Assembly (NCBI GenBank): GCA_010909165.1
Contig: MU008190.1
Coordinates: 531,166-595,165, forward strand
DNA length: 64,000 nt
DNA from: Anthoceros angustus
Lineage: Eukaryota > Streptophyta > Anthocerotopsida > Anthocerotales > Anthocerotaceae
Direction of reading: 5' to 3'
Part shown: in pieces, positions 1-11,724 of the stretch
How positions within the stretch are numbered: the first letter of the stretch is position 1
Layout of the letters: each line of letters starts with the position of its first letter
Notes under the pieces: generated by a model
Database searches by the model: none
What the model was told of the DNA's origin: nothing
The model's input: the letters and a program-made list of their open reading frames with translations, nothing else
Position numbers and translations under genes: made by a program

Positions 1-120
1 CTCCACTTGCAGCCCTCCACTGCTCACCCTTGAGGAGCATTCCAGCCTCCTCCTCGCCCCCTGGCGCCCTTTTATCCCTCGGATTTCCAGTTGTCCTGCT
101 GCGCCTTTCACAACGCTCCC

Positions 121-3100
121 TTCTTGCTCATTTGACCTCTGCTGGCAGCAAGGCTTGCTGATCAATCCTTAGGCCGTCTACAACATGCTCACGTCCTCCC
201 CTTGACCCAGCCGTGGCAACCAACTCCTCGTCGGAAATCGGTCATCTGTGGCCTCAAGTCGCTCTCCGGTTTCTGAAAATGAAACCATTCTCATGCTCTT
301 CTGCACCTTCTTAAACTCTACCATCTCCTCTACACTTAGAAATCTTCACCACCTTACCACATTCTAGCTCTAATTTTTCTATGACACATGGATCTACATG
401 TGTTCCTCTAACTCCTTCCTTTGTTTCCCAACTTTTATCAAGAAAGGTCATACCATAGGCCTTGCTTTTGCGAAGGCTACATCCTTGGTGGCCGTGGTGG
501 TACTCTCTCCTCTATGTAATCATACAAAGACTCCCTCCTCTTCCTTCTGAGTCCTCAACGGACCAACGCGTGTGATGTGCATAGCTTAAGCCACAAAACC
601 GGTTCAAAGATACAGCTCTCAAATCATCCCAATCCAATGGTGATGCAGCTCCATCGTGTGACTATACCACTGCTGGCATGACCTCAAGTACTCTAGGAAA
701 ATTTGAGACAATCCACGAGACTTCCAAATTCGCATGAGTCACATGTTCAAAGTTTGCACAAAAGCCTCACATCTTCACCTTGTTTCTTCTCCCAAATCTC
801 CCATATTGGCGGGGTGACCGACTTCCACCACCTCCACTTCCTCCACTCATGGTTGAGGCGTCCACAAAAGCTGGGCACACCTCCCAAGAATTCCCTGCAC
901 ATCTGGCGTAACAAATGCTGCAAGCGGGATGTACTATACAGACTTGGGCACACAAGCGCCTCAGTCCTCTTAACAAGCAAGGTTGAAAGGGCAGCAAGAT
1001 GGGCTAATTGATCAAGACCTTGCGGCTCGGCCATTAGATCTCGTACCCCAACTTCTCCGCCAAATCTCACCCTCTTGCCTTCCTCCTCTTGACGACCAAC
1101 TCGAGCTAGAAGAGCTCAACAATCCACGAAAAAAGTCCTCCTCTTGCAAGAGCGGAAGATGTACCTTGGAAATTATTAACGTGGCTCGGTTCTTGACCCT
1201 CACCCTTGATCGCAACTCCTCGGCAACAACCTCCTTCCTCTCGCTGTCCGTGAGCACAACCTCCTCTTGCTCTTAGACAACTACCTCTTCTTCCTCAACG
1301 GAACCCTTGAAGATGTTAGCACATGTAGCTTCCTCAGAGCTCTCTCCTCCACTTCTTCCTTTGCACATCAGCAACTAAGCTTTCTTCACACATGATTTCT
1401 CCATTCAGTTCACAAATCCCTTGCAGACAAAGGCGGGGTGATCTCCTCTCAACTCCTACACGAAATTACTTCCTCCCTCCCGACTAGACTTGCAAGCAAG
1501 CACGCTCACACCCCTCAACACACAACTATCCAAAACAGCAAATCCCCTCCTACTCCTGTTCCACTCATGTTGCTTGGTCCGGATGAGCTAGGCGAACTCA
1601 CACTCCCTTCCTCTCCTGCAGTAAATTCTCCAACCAAAGTTCTCTGCAGAAGGGTGTCTGCACAAAGATTGGGGCGGTTGTGGGATGGTGTCTCCCTAGG
1701 TGTGCGTCCCAAGGCGTGAGCTGGCGGTGATTCTATCAAGGCGCTCAAGATCTTGAGACCATGCACAAATTCTCACGCTCACCCTCCTTCTTCACTCTTT
1801 TGCTTGGAGTTGAGCTAGATCCACCACTCAAGGTCCAGCGTTGAGAAGGCCCGTGCTGGTAGCTGAACTTGAATCGTGCTCGAAGCGGTGCTTCCTCCTC
1901 GCTTTCCTCTTCACATACCAACTCCTCTTCAACCACCTCCTTTGTTTGTCGGTGATTTTGGCGTCCCCTTCTCGAGCGTTTTCTGGATCACTTGGCTCCC
2001 CTTGTAGGCAAGGGCAAAACGGCCTCCTCCTCAAGCGCCCTTAGCTCTTCCTCCTCCCGGAGCGTGCAACCACTGCGTTTTCCTCCCTCCATTGATTTCT
2101 TCTTGCTCATTTGACCTCTCTGCTGGCAGCAAGGCTGATCAATCCTTAGGCCGTCTACAACATGCTCACGTCCTCCTCCTTCCCCCAGGCCGTGGCAACC
2201 AACTCCTCGTCGGAAATCGGTCATCTGTGGCCTCAAGTCGCTCTCCGGTTTTCTCGAAAAATGAAACGCATTCTCATGCTCTTCCTGCACCTTCTTAAAC
2301 TCTACCATCTCCTCTACACTTAGAAATCTTCACCACCTTACCACATTCTAGCTCTAATTTTTCTATGGCACATGGATCTACATGTGTTCCTCTAACTCCT
2401 TCCTACCTTGTTTCTTCTCCCAACTTTTATCAAGAAAGGTCATACCATAGGCCTTGCTTTTGCGCTACATCCTTGGTGGCCGTGGTGGTACTCTCTCCTC
2501 TATGTAATCATACAAAGACTCCCTCCTCTTCCTTCTGAGTCCTCAACGGACCAACGTGTGATGTGCATAGCTTAAGCCACAAAACCGGTTCAAAGATACA
2601 GCTCTCAAATCATCCCAATCCAATGGTGATGCAGCTCCATCGTGTGACTATACCACTGCTGGCATGACCTCGAAGTACTCTAGGAAAATTTGGAGACAAT
2701 CCACATGAGACTTCCAAATTCATGAGTCACATGTTCAAAGTTTGCACAAAAGCCTCACATCTTCACCTTGTTTCTTCTCCCAAATCTCCCATATTGCTGG
2801 CGGTGGGGTGACTTCCACCACCTCCTTCCTCCACTCATGGTTGAGGCGTCCACAAAAGCTGGGCACACCTCCCAGCAATTCCACACCTGCTAACAAATGC
2901 TGCAAGCGGGATGTACTATACAGACTTGGGCACACAAGCGCCTCAGTCCTCTTAACAAGCAAGGTTGAAAGGGCAGCAAGATGGGCTAATTGATCAAGAC
3001 CTTGCGGCTCGGCCATTAGATCTCGTACCCCAACTTCTCCACGCCAAATCTCACCCTCTTGCCTTCCTCCTCTTACGACGACCAACTCGAGCTAGAAGAG

Positions 3101-4091
3101 CTCAACAATCCACGAAAATCCTCCTCTTGCAAACGGAAGATGTACCTTGGAAATTATTCGGCGGCTCAGTTCTTGACCCTCACCCTTGATCAGCAACTCC
3201 TCGGCAACAACCTCCTTCCTCTCGCTGTCCGTGAGCACAACCTCCTCTTGCTCTTAGACAACTACCTCTTCTTCCTCAACGGAACCCTTGAAGATGTTAG
3301 CACATGTAGCTTCCTCCAAGAGCTCTCTCCTCCACTTCTTCCTTTGCACATCAGCAACTAAGCTTTCTTCACACATGATTTCTCCATTCAGTTCACAAAT
3401 CCCTTGCGAGACAAAGGCGGGGTGATCTCCTCTCAACTCCTACAGTACTTCCTCCCTCCCAGGCTAGACTTCCAAGCACGCTCACCCCTCAACACACAAC
3501 TATCCAAAACAGCAAATCCCCTCCTACTCCTGTTCCACTCATGTTGCTTGGTCCGGATGAGCTAGGCGAACTCACACTCCCTTCCTCTCCTGCAGTAAAT
3601 TCTCCAACCAAAGTTCTCTGCAGAAGGGTGTCTGCACAAAGATTGGGGCGGTTGTGGGATGGTGTCTCCCTAGGTGTGCGTCCCAAGCAAGGTGAGCGGT
3701 GATTCTATCAAGGCGCTCCATAAGATCTTGAGACCATGCGAAATTCTCCACTCACCCCTCCTCCTCCTTCACTTTCTTTCGCTTGAGTTGAGCTAGATCC
3801 ACCACTCGAAGGTCCAGCGTTGAGAAGGCCCGTGCTGGTAGCTGAACTTGAATCGTGCTCGAAGCGGTGCTTCCTCCTCGCTTTCCTCTTCACATACCAA
3901 CTCTTCTTCAACCACCTCCTTTGTTTCGCTGTCGGTGATTTCGACGTCCCCTTCTCGAGCGTTTTCTGGATCACTTGGCTCCCCTTGTAGGCAAGGGCAA
4001 AACGGCCTCCTCCTCAAGCGCCCTTAGCTCTTCCTCCTCCACAGGAGCGTGCAACCACTGCGTTTTCCTCCCTCCATTGATTTCTTCTTGC
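121..4091. repeat. 1.98-kb direct tandem duplication in M1
   Basis: Positions 121-2099 and 2100-4091 are two head-to-tail copies at an offset of 1979 bp, very similar but differing by many small indels. The M2 region (12950-15450) carries the same sequence once. At the junction, the end of the gag-start segment is joined to the segment after RNase H at the shared word TTCTTGC, which points to a short-homology event. Confidence 0.85.
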
Positions 4092-4159
4092 AGCTCTTAG
4101 ATCTCTTGCGATGTGGGGTGACCTCCTATGGTTTTCTCCTCTCCCTCCTCGCTAGACAT
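340..4159 (-). pseudogene. gag: gag remnant of M1 (duplicated)
   Basis: The start codon of gag lies at 4159, about 260 bases after the primer site, and the predicted protein begins MSS followed by Arg/Gly-rich residues. The first 150 residues are rich in Glu and Asp (for example EEEELRALEEEAV, then KEVVEEELVCEEESEEEAP). Further on, at about 1070-700 and in the second copy at about 3085-2700, comes a segment resembling the gag capsid region (FEHVTHANLEVSW). Gag forms the virus-like particle in the cytoplasm. Copy 1 and copy 2 are both frameshifted. The assignment rests on position after the primer site and on collinearity with the gag of P. Confidence 0.65.
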
Positions 4160-4395
4160 CTGCAAGCATCCTCATAGCCTCCAAAACACGGTTGTTAAAG
4201 AAAAATCAGCCAACCGCCATCGCCATTCTTGCTGCGGGAACACAAAATCACATCATTCGGAGGCGTGGAGCTCCTCCTTCACAACGCACAGGTTCCAGGA
4301 CGTGTAGGCTTCTTCCTAGACCCCGCTCCACCTCCTTACAAGATCTTCTCAGCTCATCGCAAGCTAGCAAAATCTCAAAATTTCAATGTCACCCA

Positions 4396-4417
4396 CAAGT
4401 CCCGACAGCGCCAAAAA
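4396..4417 (-). other. primer binding site of M1 (degenerate)
   Basis: Immediately beyond the LTR terminus the minus strand reads TTTTTGGCGCTGTCGGGACT. This corresponds to the tRNA-Asp-type primer site of element P (TGGCGCCGTTGCCGGGGAC) with several bases missing. The missing bases are mainly at CG and GC steps. Confidence 0.7.
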
Positions 4418-5282
4418 TGTGGGAGGAAAACCCGGGGCACTCCGAGATTCCCCTCTAGCGGCCACACTTATCCCACCGTCGACGTTGGGTTTCGTCCCAT
4501 GAGACTTGGGGAACGGTCAATCTTGAGAAATCCGTCACTACTGCAGCTACACACTACCTCAGCCTTCTAAACAAGCAAGGCGCCCTCTCACGCTCCCTCT
4601 ACAGTCGCCCGTCGCCGTAAACTCACCAAACCTCAACCTACAACGACACCACACAATTGCAGTTCGTCTTAACAGGTGTCTATCACGGGCGCCAGGACCC
4701 CGACCCACACCGCAACCGTCCCTACTCCTAAGACACTCTTCTCCAGAGGCGCCCTCTTACTTGCAGTTGGGATTCGTCCCTTAGGCTCTGTGGCCTTAGT
4801 TTTCCTACACTCTAATCCTCCTCACAACTCTCTCAATCAACAACGCCCTCTTCTTCTCTACTCATCTACCCTTCCTTCCTCCACAATCTCCTACTCTAAC
4901 ACCAATTCTTGGCTCATTAATTCCAACTCGCCCTTACGGCTGGCTGCACAGGGTCCGTCCAGGAAATTGAGTTCTTCCTTGGGCGGTTGCTATGTGGTTT
5001 GCAGACAGCGAGAACCTCCGAGTCTTCCCAGTCTACCCTCAAGCCGAGAGTTCCTTGAGCATCGCCACACACTCAAAGCAAAACAATTCACACAACCATT
5101 CACAAGGGAGGCGTGGAGCTCCTCCTCTAAAGAAAAAGAGCAAGCCCTCCACCCGGCACTCCGACCGCGTTCTCCTCTCTACCGGACCTGCGTTGGCTTG
5201 CGGCCACGAAATTCTGCACAAAGTGAAGGACTCGGGAGGATGGGAGCGCAAGACACGATAATTTTACTTCACAAGCTCCTCC

Positions 5283-5289
5283 TTTTATA
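5283..5289 (-). promoter_or_regulatory. TATA box of the U3/R boundary, LTR M-a
   Basis: On the minus strand the site reads CTATAAAAGGAG and lies about 870 bases before the LTR end, as in all copies of this LTR (16314, 37762, 57951 and 58605). This is the expected place for the promoter of the genomic transcript. Confidence 0.6.
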
Positions 5290-5692
5290 GGGAGGTCCTC
5301 ACATACAGCCTCCACAGCGCCCTCCTGGCCGCCTTACTCCTTATTTTAGTGTATCCTCTCGGACTTTAAGTTCGACATCCAAGCATCTTGGGTAAAATTC
5401 TATTCTAGCAAATTCACCTATGTGAGCCTTAATGGCTCTGTCAACATTCCTATCTAGCTAGTCAACACACTCTCGGGTGACAAGCATTAATGCTCCTCCT
5501 CTAAAGAAAAGTCTTCCCAAGTGGCATCTTGCCCCATGTCTTCAAGCTAATTTAAGGACTTCTTATGAATCCCTTCCTTATCTTGATGCCTATCTTGAGT
5601 TCCTTCCTCCAATAAAATAGCCGGGCTCTCTTAGCCTTGGCTCATCCTCGACTTCTCCTCTTCCTCTCACTTGTGGAGCAAGTGAGCTCCTT

Positions 5693-8600
5693 CTGCACCC
5701 ATGTTAGGAGGTTGGTCTTCTCCTTGTGATTCTTGCTCCATTCTGCAAGATCAACCCCTCTTCCTTCTTTCTGCAAGGGCCAAGGTACTCGCCTCCCTTG
5801 CCGTCAAATCCATGCTAGCAACCTTGAATCTGCCTTCCGGCCCTCCTACCATGGTAGGACCTTCTCCTACCACGGTAGGAACTCCTCCTACTAGGGTAGG
5901 AGTTCCTACAGTCGTTTCTTCTTCCTTACCCCTTCACAGGGTGATTCTCTCCACTGAAGCTTCTCCCGCTTCACTGCTTCTCCAGTGCGAGTTCTTCACC
6001 CTGCTTGGGACACTCTCCAAGTCCAAGGCTTCCGGTTGGACTTGCATGAGGGCCTCCCTATCATCATCATGAGGTCCCAACATCCTCCTCTCAGCAAGTC
6101 GCAACAACTCGCTAGTTGCCTTGAGCACCTTGTTGTGAAGATGGGCTGCAAATCGTTGTTGTGCCATCTCCAATTCTTCGTAATCCTCAAGCCATACTCC
6201 ATGCTCATACTTGCTTTTGTAAGCATCTCGCTCCAGGACATGGAGAGCCACATTCTCCGTCCTTTCATTCTGCAGTTGGCGGATCAATCTCTCCTGTAGG
6301 GCATAATCAGCCCGAAATCTCTGCTCCCTCACCGCCAACATATGCTGCACCACCGCCTCATGACCTTCTCCTTTGCCATTTCTTCCTCCAACTCCCCTAT
6401 CCTCCTAGGGAGTTGTGCATTCTCCGTTCTTTGGACTTCTCGTTCCATTTCCAATCTTTGGACAAAATGTGTCCGTTCTTCCAGCTCTTCTTCCTTCAAT
6501 TCCAGCCTCGGATTTCTCCCAGCTCCTTTTCCATGTCACTAATCTTCACACTGTGTGGCTATGACCCGCTCATGTGCGCCTACTTGCCTTTGTCTGCCCT
6601 CATTCTGCGAGATTGCTCTCGTCTTGACCTTTCCTCCATTAGCAGCACTTGCTTGTCTTCCGCCTTCTTTTCCCATGCGCACCATGTGAGCAAGTTGCTC
6701 CACCTTCTCCTCTCGAGCTGCCAATTGCTTGGTAAGAGCCTTGTTCTCCGAATATGATTGTTTGCCTCAGCGCCTTGTTTCAAGACTCTTTTCCAAGTGC
6801 TCCACTTGAGCTTCCATCCTCATAACATCCTCCTTTGGGTTTCCGCTCGCCTACCGCAATTTCCCTTGCTTGGTAGGTCCTTGTCTTCCGCCTCCGTCTT
6901 CAAGAATTCAACTCTCCTCTTGGCGGCTCCTATCTACCTTGAACATCTCCCCTATGCGCAGCATCTCCTCCAACATGTCCAAGTCTCCTTTCTTACCTCC
7001 GGAGACTCAAGGCCTTTGCCTTGCTCATGGGATCTTACATCCCTTGCTTCCCTATGATGAGCTCCCGCTCATCACTTGGTGGGCAACTCCTCCCACCGTG
7101 ACTCCATCCGCTCGCCCACCTAGCAGGGGCCGGTTGCCTTCTTATCTCCTCTTGGGAGCTTCCAAACCGTGACTTCCTTTTCCCTCCTACCGTGGTAGGA
7201 GGTGCTCCAGTAGGACTACTTCCTACCGTGGTAGGACTACCCCGCCAGTAGGCCTTGTCATGAGAGGACGAAGGGGTCCCAAACCACTGGGAACACCTCC
7301 CACCCTCGCAGCGGGATTGCCATGGTAGGATCTATCCTACCTTCCATCTCCGCATCCTCCGCGGTCCAAACTTCAAATCCCCTACAACTTCTCCTTGCAA
7401 GTCCTCCTGCACCCATGTTAGGAGGTTGGTCTTCTCCTTGTGATTCTTGCTCCATTCTGCAAGATCAACCCCTCTTCCTTCTTTCTGCAAGGGCCAAGGT
7501 ACTCGCCTCCCTTGCCGTCAAATCCATGCTAGCAACCTTGAATCCGCTTCTTCTCCCTACCATGGTAGGACCTTCTCCTACCACGGTAGGAGTTCCTACC
7601 GTAGGAACTCCTCCTACCACGGTAGGAGTTCCTACCGTGGTAGGAGTTTCTTCTTCCTTACCCCTTCACAGGGTGATTCTCTCCACTGCGCTTCTCCTCT
7701 TCCTCTCACTTGCTCCACCTTCTCCTACCACGGTAGGAGTTTCTTCACCCCATTGCTTGGGACACTCTCCAAGTCTAAGGCTTCCGGTTGGACTTGCATG
7801 AGGGCCTCCCTATCATCGTCATGAGGTCCCAACATCCTCCTCTCAGCAAGTCGCAACAACTCGTTAGTGGCCTTGAGCACCTTGTTGTGAAGATGGGCTG
7901 CAAATCGTTGTTGTGCCATCTCCAATTCTTCGTAATCCTCAAGCCATACTCCATGCTCACACTTGCTTTTGTAAGCATCTCGCTCAAGGCCAGCTCACCG
8001 GTCTTGACATGGAGAGCCACATTCTCTCCTCTCATTCTGCGGTTGGCGGATCAATCTCTCTTGTAGGGCATAATCAGCCCGAAATCTCCTCCCTCACCGC
8101 CAACATATCTTGCACCGCCTCATGACGGCCTTTCTCCTTTGCCATTTCTTCCTCCAACTCCCTATCCTCCTAGGGAGTTGTGCACTCTCCGTTCTTTGGA
8201 CTTCGTTCCATTTCCAATCTTTGGACAAAATGTGTCCGTTCTTCCAGCTCTTCTTCCTTCAATTCCAGCCTCCGGGGATTTCTCCCAGCTCCTTTTCCAT
8301 GTCACTAATCTTCACTGTGTGGCTATGACCGCTCATGCGCCTACTTGCCTTTGTCTGCCCTCATTTGCTGAGATTGCTCTCGTCTTGACCTTTCCTCCAT
8401 TAGCAGCACTTGCCTTCTTTTCCATGTGCGCACCATGTGAGCAAGTTGCTCCACCTTCTCCTCTCGAGCTGCCAATTGCTTGGTAAGAGCCTTGTTCTCC
8501 GAATATGATGGTTTGTTTCTGTTGCCTGTCTCAAGACTCTTTTCCAAGTGCTCCACTTGAGCTTCCATCCTCATAACATCCTCCTGGGTTTCCGCTCGCC

Positions 8601-9156
8601 TACCGCAATTTCCCTTGCTTGGTAGGTCCTTGTCTTCCGCCTCCGTCTTCAAGAATTCAACTCTCCTCTTGGCGGCTCCTATCTACCTTGCTGAACATCT
8701 CCCCTATGCAGCATCTCCTCCAACATGTCTAAGTCTCCTTTCTTACCTCCGGAGACTCAAGGCCTTTGCCTTGCTCATGGGATCTTACATCCCTTGCTTC
8801 CCTATGATGAGCTCCCGCTCATCACTTGGTGGGCAACTCCTCCCACCGTGACTCCATCCGCTCGCCCACCTAGCAGGGGCCGGTTGCCTTCTTATCTCCT
8901 CTTGGGAGCTTCCAAACCGTGACTTCCTTTTCCCTCCTACCGTGGTAGGAGGTGCTCCAGTAGGACTACTTCCTACCGTGGTAGGACTACCCCGCCAGTA
9001 GGCCTTGTCATGAGAGGGCGAAGGGGTCCCAAACCACTGGGAACACCTCCCACCCTCGCAGCGGGATTGCCATGGTAGGATCTATCCTACCTTCCATCTC
9101 CGCATCCTCCGCGGTCCAAACTTCAAATCCCCTACAACTTCTCCTTGCAAGTCCTC
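5693..9156. repeat. 1.7-kb tandem duplication inside LTR M-a
   Basis: Positions 5693-7406 and 7407-9156 are head-to-tail copies at an offset of 1714 bp. The other LTRs (M-b, P 5' and P 3') carry this segment once. The duplicated piece covers the coiled-coil half of the LTR reading region. The junction joins two sites that share TGCAG. The two copies differ by small indels and by a palindrome present only in copy 2 (7723-7738). Confidence 0.85.
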
Positions 9157-10087
9157 CTGCATCCTCGGCCTATCTTTGGAGGATTCCTTCCGCAATAATG
9201 TCCGGTGGTGCTGGCACCTCCTTTAGCGCAAAGCACCAAGCACTCCTGTCCCTCTCACGTAAGTAAGTACACAATGTTAAAGGGATGCTTGGAATCATCC
9301 AACTCCTTACTTGTGAGTAGCCCTCTACTTCCCACAAATGCACTAGATAAGTGCTAAGATAGCATGGCCTTGTGTCTTCATCCGACGCGTTGGGTTTGAC
9401 AACTTTTCCGGTGGTAGGTGTATGCTTCATACATGATGAGCCCCAATCCGGCTTCGCTCCTTGAGTGATCTTCCATAGAAAATGGAGGAAGGTAGTGCTG
9501 AAATATGACACCCTTGGATTGCTCACCAAGCCCAAAACAATTCTTGTGAACAATCTCCACTTGGGCTCCAAGATTTGGTCCGTCGCCAACCGTTCTTGGA
9601 CTTAGCCTTCATGCCCCTTGCATAAGTGTAAGGGCTCCTTGGGAAGATCCGCCGTTGATGCACGCTTGCCTCCTCGTTCCTTCCATCAACGTGATTCCGC
9701 TATCCTCGCTCACGCCATATACAGCGTATGCTCCTTACAATCCAACACCGTGGATCCGTCCGTCGTTTCTATCCGGTAAGGCGGCCAATTCCTCTTCCGT
9801 CTGCTGCAAATTAGCAAAACACTCTCTATCAATTCAAGGTTGGTGTAAGACCAATGTCGCCCATACACCCACTCTAGCTGAATATTCTCCTCTGCTGCCC
9901 AAGGTCGAAAGTCGAAAGGTCTCTAGAGGATAGCTGGCTGCATAGCACGTAAATAAGGGCATGTCAAATTTCCACCCTCGGTCGATCCTCCCGCCTTAGA
10001 CCTCTTGCGCTCCTGCGCCACCTCCTTGGTGGACGCTCCTTCCTTAGCTACTACCTCCTTGCCCTTGGTCATGGTAGGCTTGGTCAT
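5751..10087 (-). pseudogene. LTR reading region, copy in M-a (duplicated, frameshifted)
   Basis: This is the M-a copy of the LTR-internal coding region described at 34653-37300. The first in-frame ATG is at 10087 (peptide MTKPTMTKGKEVV). The Trp-rich part is open for 139 codons at 9589-9170. The coiled-coil part is open at 8652-8341 and again, in the duplicated copy, at 6353-5934, where 139 codons end in the acidic region GPHDDDREALMQV. The last stop lies near 5751. Frames shift between these blocks, so no full-length protein can be made from this copy as it is written. I recognise no named protein family with confidence. Confidence 0.5.
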
Positions 10088-10238
10088 GGCCTCCTTGGTT
10101 AGTACTTGCACGAAATTGAAGAAAAGTGATGCCTCTCCGCAATTCCTGCTCCACCGACTTCTTATCCTTGCAAACGTTTCTCCTCCTCGTGATTTGCTCT
10201 TGCTCACAGCTCAAAGGTCCTTGCCCTTGCTCTCCTCC

Positions 10239-10900
10239 TGCAGTCCTTACACCTTGGTCCTCAAAACCCCGATTTCTCCTGCAGAAAGCTCACCAAAATT
10301 CTCCCGGACTCTTACACCGCCACTTTAGGAGCCCTTCCTGCACGGTTTCCTAGCAATCTTGCCACGCTCCACCCTCCTAGGCACCCTCACGAGCTTGGCA
10401 AGTGTTGGGTTCGCCCCAACCTTCTTCTCCTTCTCTTCTTCCTCAATTCCTCCTTCTTCCTCTCTTGGGCGCTGGCGGACTTCCACCTCCTTGCCCTTGC
10501 TCTCCTCCTTCTTCTCCTTGCAAGTCCTCCTGCAGTCCTTACACCTTGGTCCTACAACTTCTCCTTGCAAACGTTTCTCCTACGGTGGTAGGAGTTTCTC
10601 CTACCATGGTAGGATCTCTCCTACCATGGTAGGAGTTTCTCCTCCTGCAGTCCTTACACCTTGGTCCTTGCCCTTGGATTGCTCACCAAACCATTTCTAG
10701 CAATCTTGCCACGCTCCACCCTCCTAGGCACCCTCACGAGCTTGGCAAGTGTTGGGTTCGCCCCAACCTTCTTCTCCTTCTCTTTCTCTTTTCCTCCTTC
10801 TTCCTCTCTTGGGCGCTGGCGGACTTCCACCTCCTTGCCCTTGCTCTCCTCCTCCTCCTCCTCAACATGGCGTGTAGCGCGTTGCTGTATGGGGCCTTGG
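10239..10900. repeat. shuffled short duplications in LTR M-a
   Basis: The segment starting GCACCCTCACGAGC occurs at 10381 and again at 10728, an offset of 347 bp. The word CCTGCAGTCCTTACACC occurs three times, near 10239, 10528 and 10642, each time joined to a different downstream sequence. Several 16-bp palindromes (10570-10640) lie in the duplicated part. Other LTR copies have one unit only. Confidence 0.7.
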
Positions 10901-10991
10901 GCAGCTTGAGGTGTGGCGGCGCCTTCTGCTGTGGTAGGAGTTTCTCCTCCTCAAGTTTACGAGTTGTGGCCTCCTGCGGGCACTGCGACCA

Positions 10992-11063
10992 CTTTTATAA
11001 GTCACCCAAGGGTTAGAAAAGTAACTACCATTCTATCCTGCCCTTGGATGTGTGCCACGTGGC
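10992..11063 (-). promoter_or_regulatory. G-box plus TATA box inside LTR M-a
   Basis: On the minus strand a perfect G-box GCCACGTGGC (11063-11054) is followed about 55 bases later by TTATAAAAG (11000-10992). The pair is conserved in M-b (20003-19994 with 19940-19932), in the P 5' LTR (34046-34055 with 34109-34117) and in the P 3' LTR (46855-46864 with 46918-46926). It lies upstream of the LTR reading region. G-boxes are bound by plant bZIP and bHLH factors. Confidence 0.6.
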
Positions 11064-11215
11064 CCTTTCTCACCGTTGATGTTAGTTTCCTAATTCCTTA
11101 TACTAAAATACCATTTCCCTATTTTCTAATTTCTAATTACTGAAAATTAGCCTCTAATTTCTTAATTACCTATTTTGGCCTATTTATCTAGTCCACTAAA
11201 AGACTCTATATATAG

Positions 11216-11225
11216 CAAGCCTATC
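11216..11225 (-). promoter_or_regulatory. TATA-like site CTATATATAG, LTR M-a
   Basis: A self-complementary TATA-like word lies just after the cluster of 16-bp palindromes in the U3 part. It is conserved at 33891-33900 and 46703-46712 on the plus-strand element and is shortened in M-b near 20144. Confidence 0.45.
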
Positions 11226-11259
11226 CTGCCTAAAACATAAGCTACTTTCCTTAGAAACC

Positions 11260-11520
11260 TATCTCCTACCGTGGTAGGACATCCTCCTACCATGGTAGGC
11301 GTTTTCCCTTTCTCCTACCACGGTAGGAGTTACTCCTACGGCGGTAGGATACCTTCCTACCCTCTCCTACCATGGTAGGAGCTATTCCTACACTGGTAGG
11401 TGATCAAAACACTAGCAGGGTCATTCTCCTACGGTGGTAGGATCTCTCCTACCCTCGTCTACCATGGTAGGAGTTTCTCCTACGGTGGTAGGACACCTCC
11501 TACCACTCATGTAGGTTACC
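11260..11520. repeat. cluster of 16-bp palindromes in U3 of M-a
   Basis: About nine copies of TCCTACCRYGGTAGGA or one-arm variants stand 15-35 bases apart. The core is self-complementary. Variation concentrates in the central two to four bases (CATG, CGTG, CACG, GGTG) and in missing half-sites. Neighbouring half-sites also pair across the short spacer AAA (GTAGGAG-AAA-CTCCTAC). Confidence 0.85.
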
Positions 11521-11724
11521 TTTTCTCCTCACCAAGGTCGTTTTGACCCGTTTCTTTTTCCCTGCATATCCTCTCTGCCTTCCCGACATGGTCCTACAAC
11601 TCCCGCTCAAAAAGGAGCAAAAATTTCCTTGCATGTCTTCACCAAACCATTTCTAGCAAAAGAGTGTGGGCCTGTTTCAAAACAAACTCATTTAAGCTTG
11701 TTGCCCAAACTTTTGCGTTCCACA

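Larger units (their letters stand above)
1..4417 (-). mobile_element. Ty3/gypsy internal region M1 (partial, runs off left edge)
   Basis: This is the 5' internal part of a minus-strand Tat/Athila-like gypsy element. It follows LTR M-a and its primer site and holds a gag region. Near position 300 the gag region joins sequence that in element P lies just after RNase H (P positions 44280 onward, with the same residues PESDL, then PQMTDF). The middle of pol is therefore absent and this is a deletion derivative. The region is enlarged by a 1.98-kb tandem duplication. Every reading frame is interrupted. The element continues past the left edge, so its total length is unknown. Confidence 0.8.
4418..11724 (-). 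mobile_element. LTR M-a of the gypsy family, 7.3 kb
   Basis: The terminal sequences on the minus strand are TGTGGAACG at 11724 and CCTCCCACA ending at 4418. A primer site follows at 4417-4396, and a purine tract plus the integrase C-terminus precedes at 11725 onward. The LTR thus serves M2 as a 3' LTR and M1 as a 5' LTR, a tandem arrangement typical of recombination between LTRs. It is longer than the 5.2-kb 5' LTR of P because of a 1.7-kb internal tandem duplication and a smaller 0.35-kb one. It contains the LTR reading region, three TATA-like sites and many copies of the 16-bp palindrome. Confidence 0.85.

Noticed and set aside
4676-5290. 204-codon plus-strand open frame in LTR M-a
   Set aside because: It is antisense to the R-U5 part of the LTR, is low in complexity (Ser/Leu/Pro), and is broken in the other LTR copies. 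I treat it as a chance frame.
7322-7801. Plus-strand frame with PTMVG and PTTVG repeats in M-a
   Set aside because: The palindrome gives similar peptides on both strands. Here the frame is opposite to the LTR reading region, so it is most likely a mirror effect.
11260-11520. Palindrome cluster as a CRISPR array
   Set aside because: The units are 16 bp, spacers are variable and very short, units occur singly inside genes, and the context is a plant retroelement.
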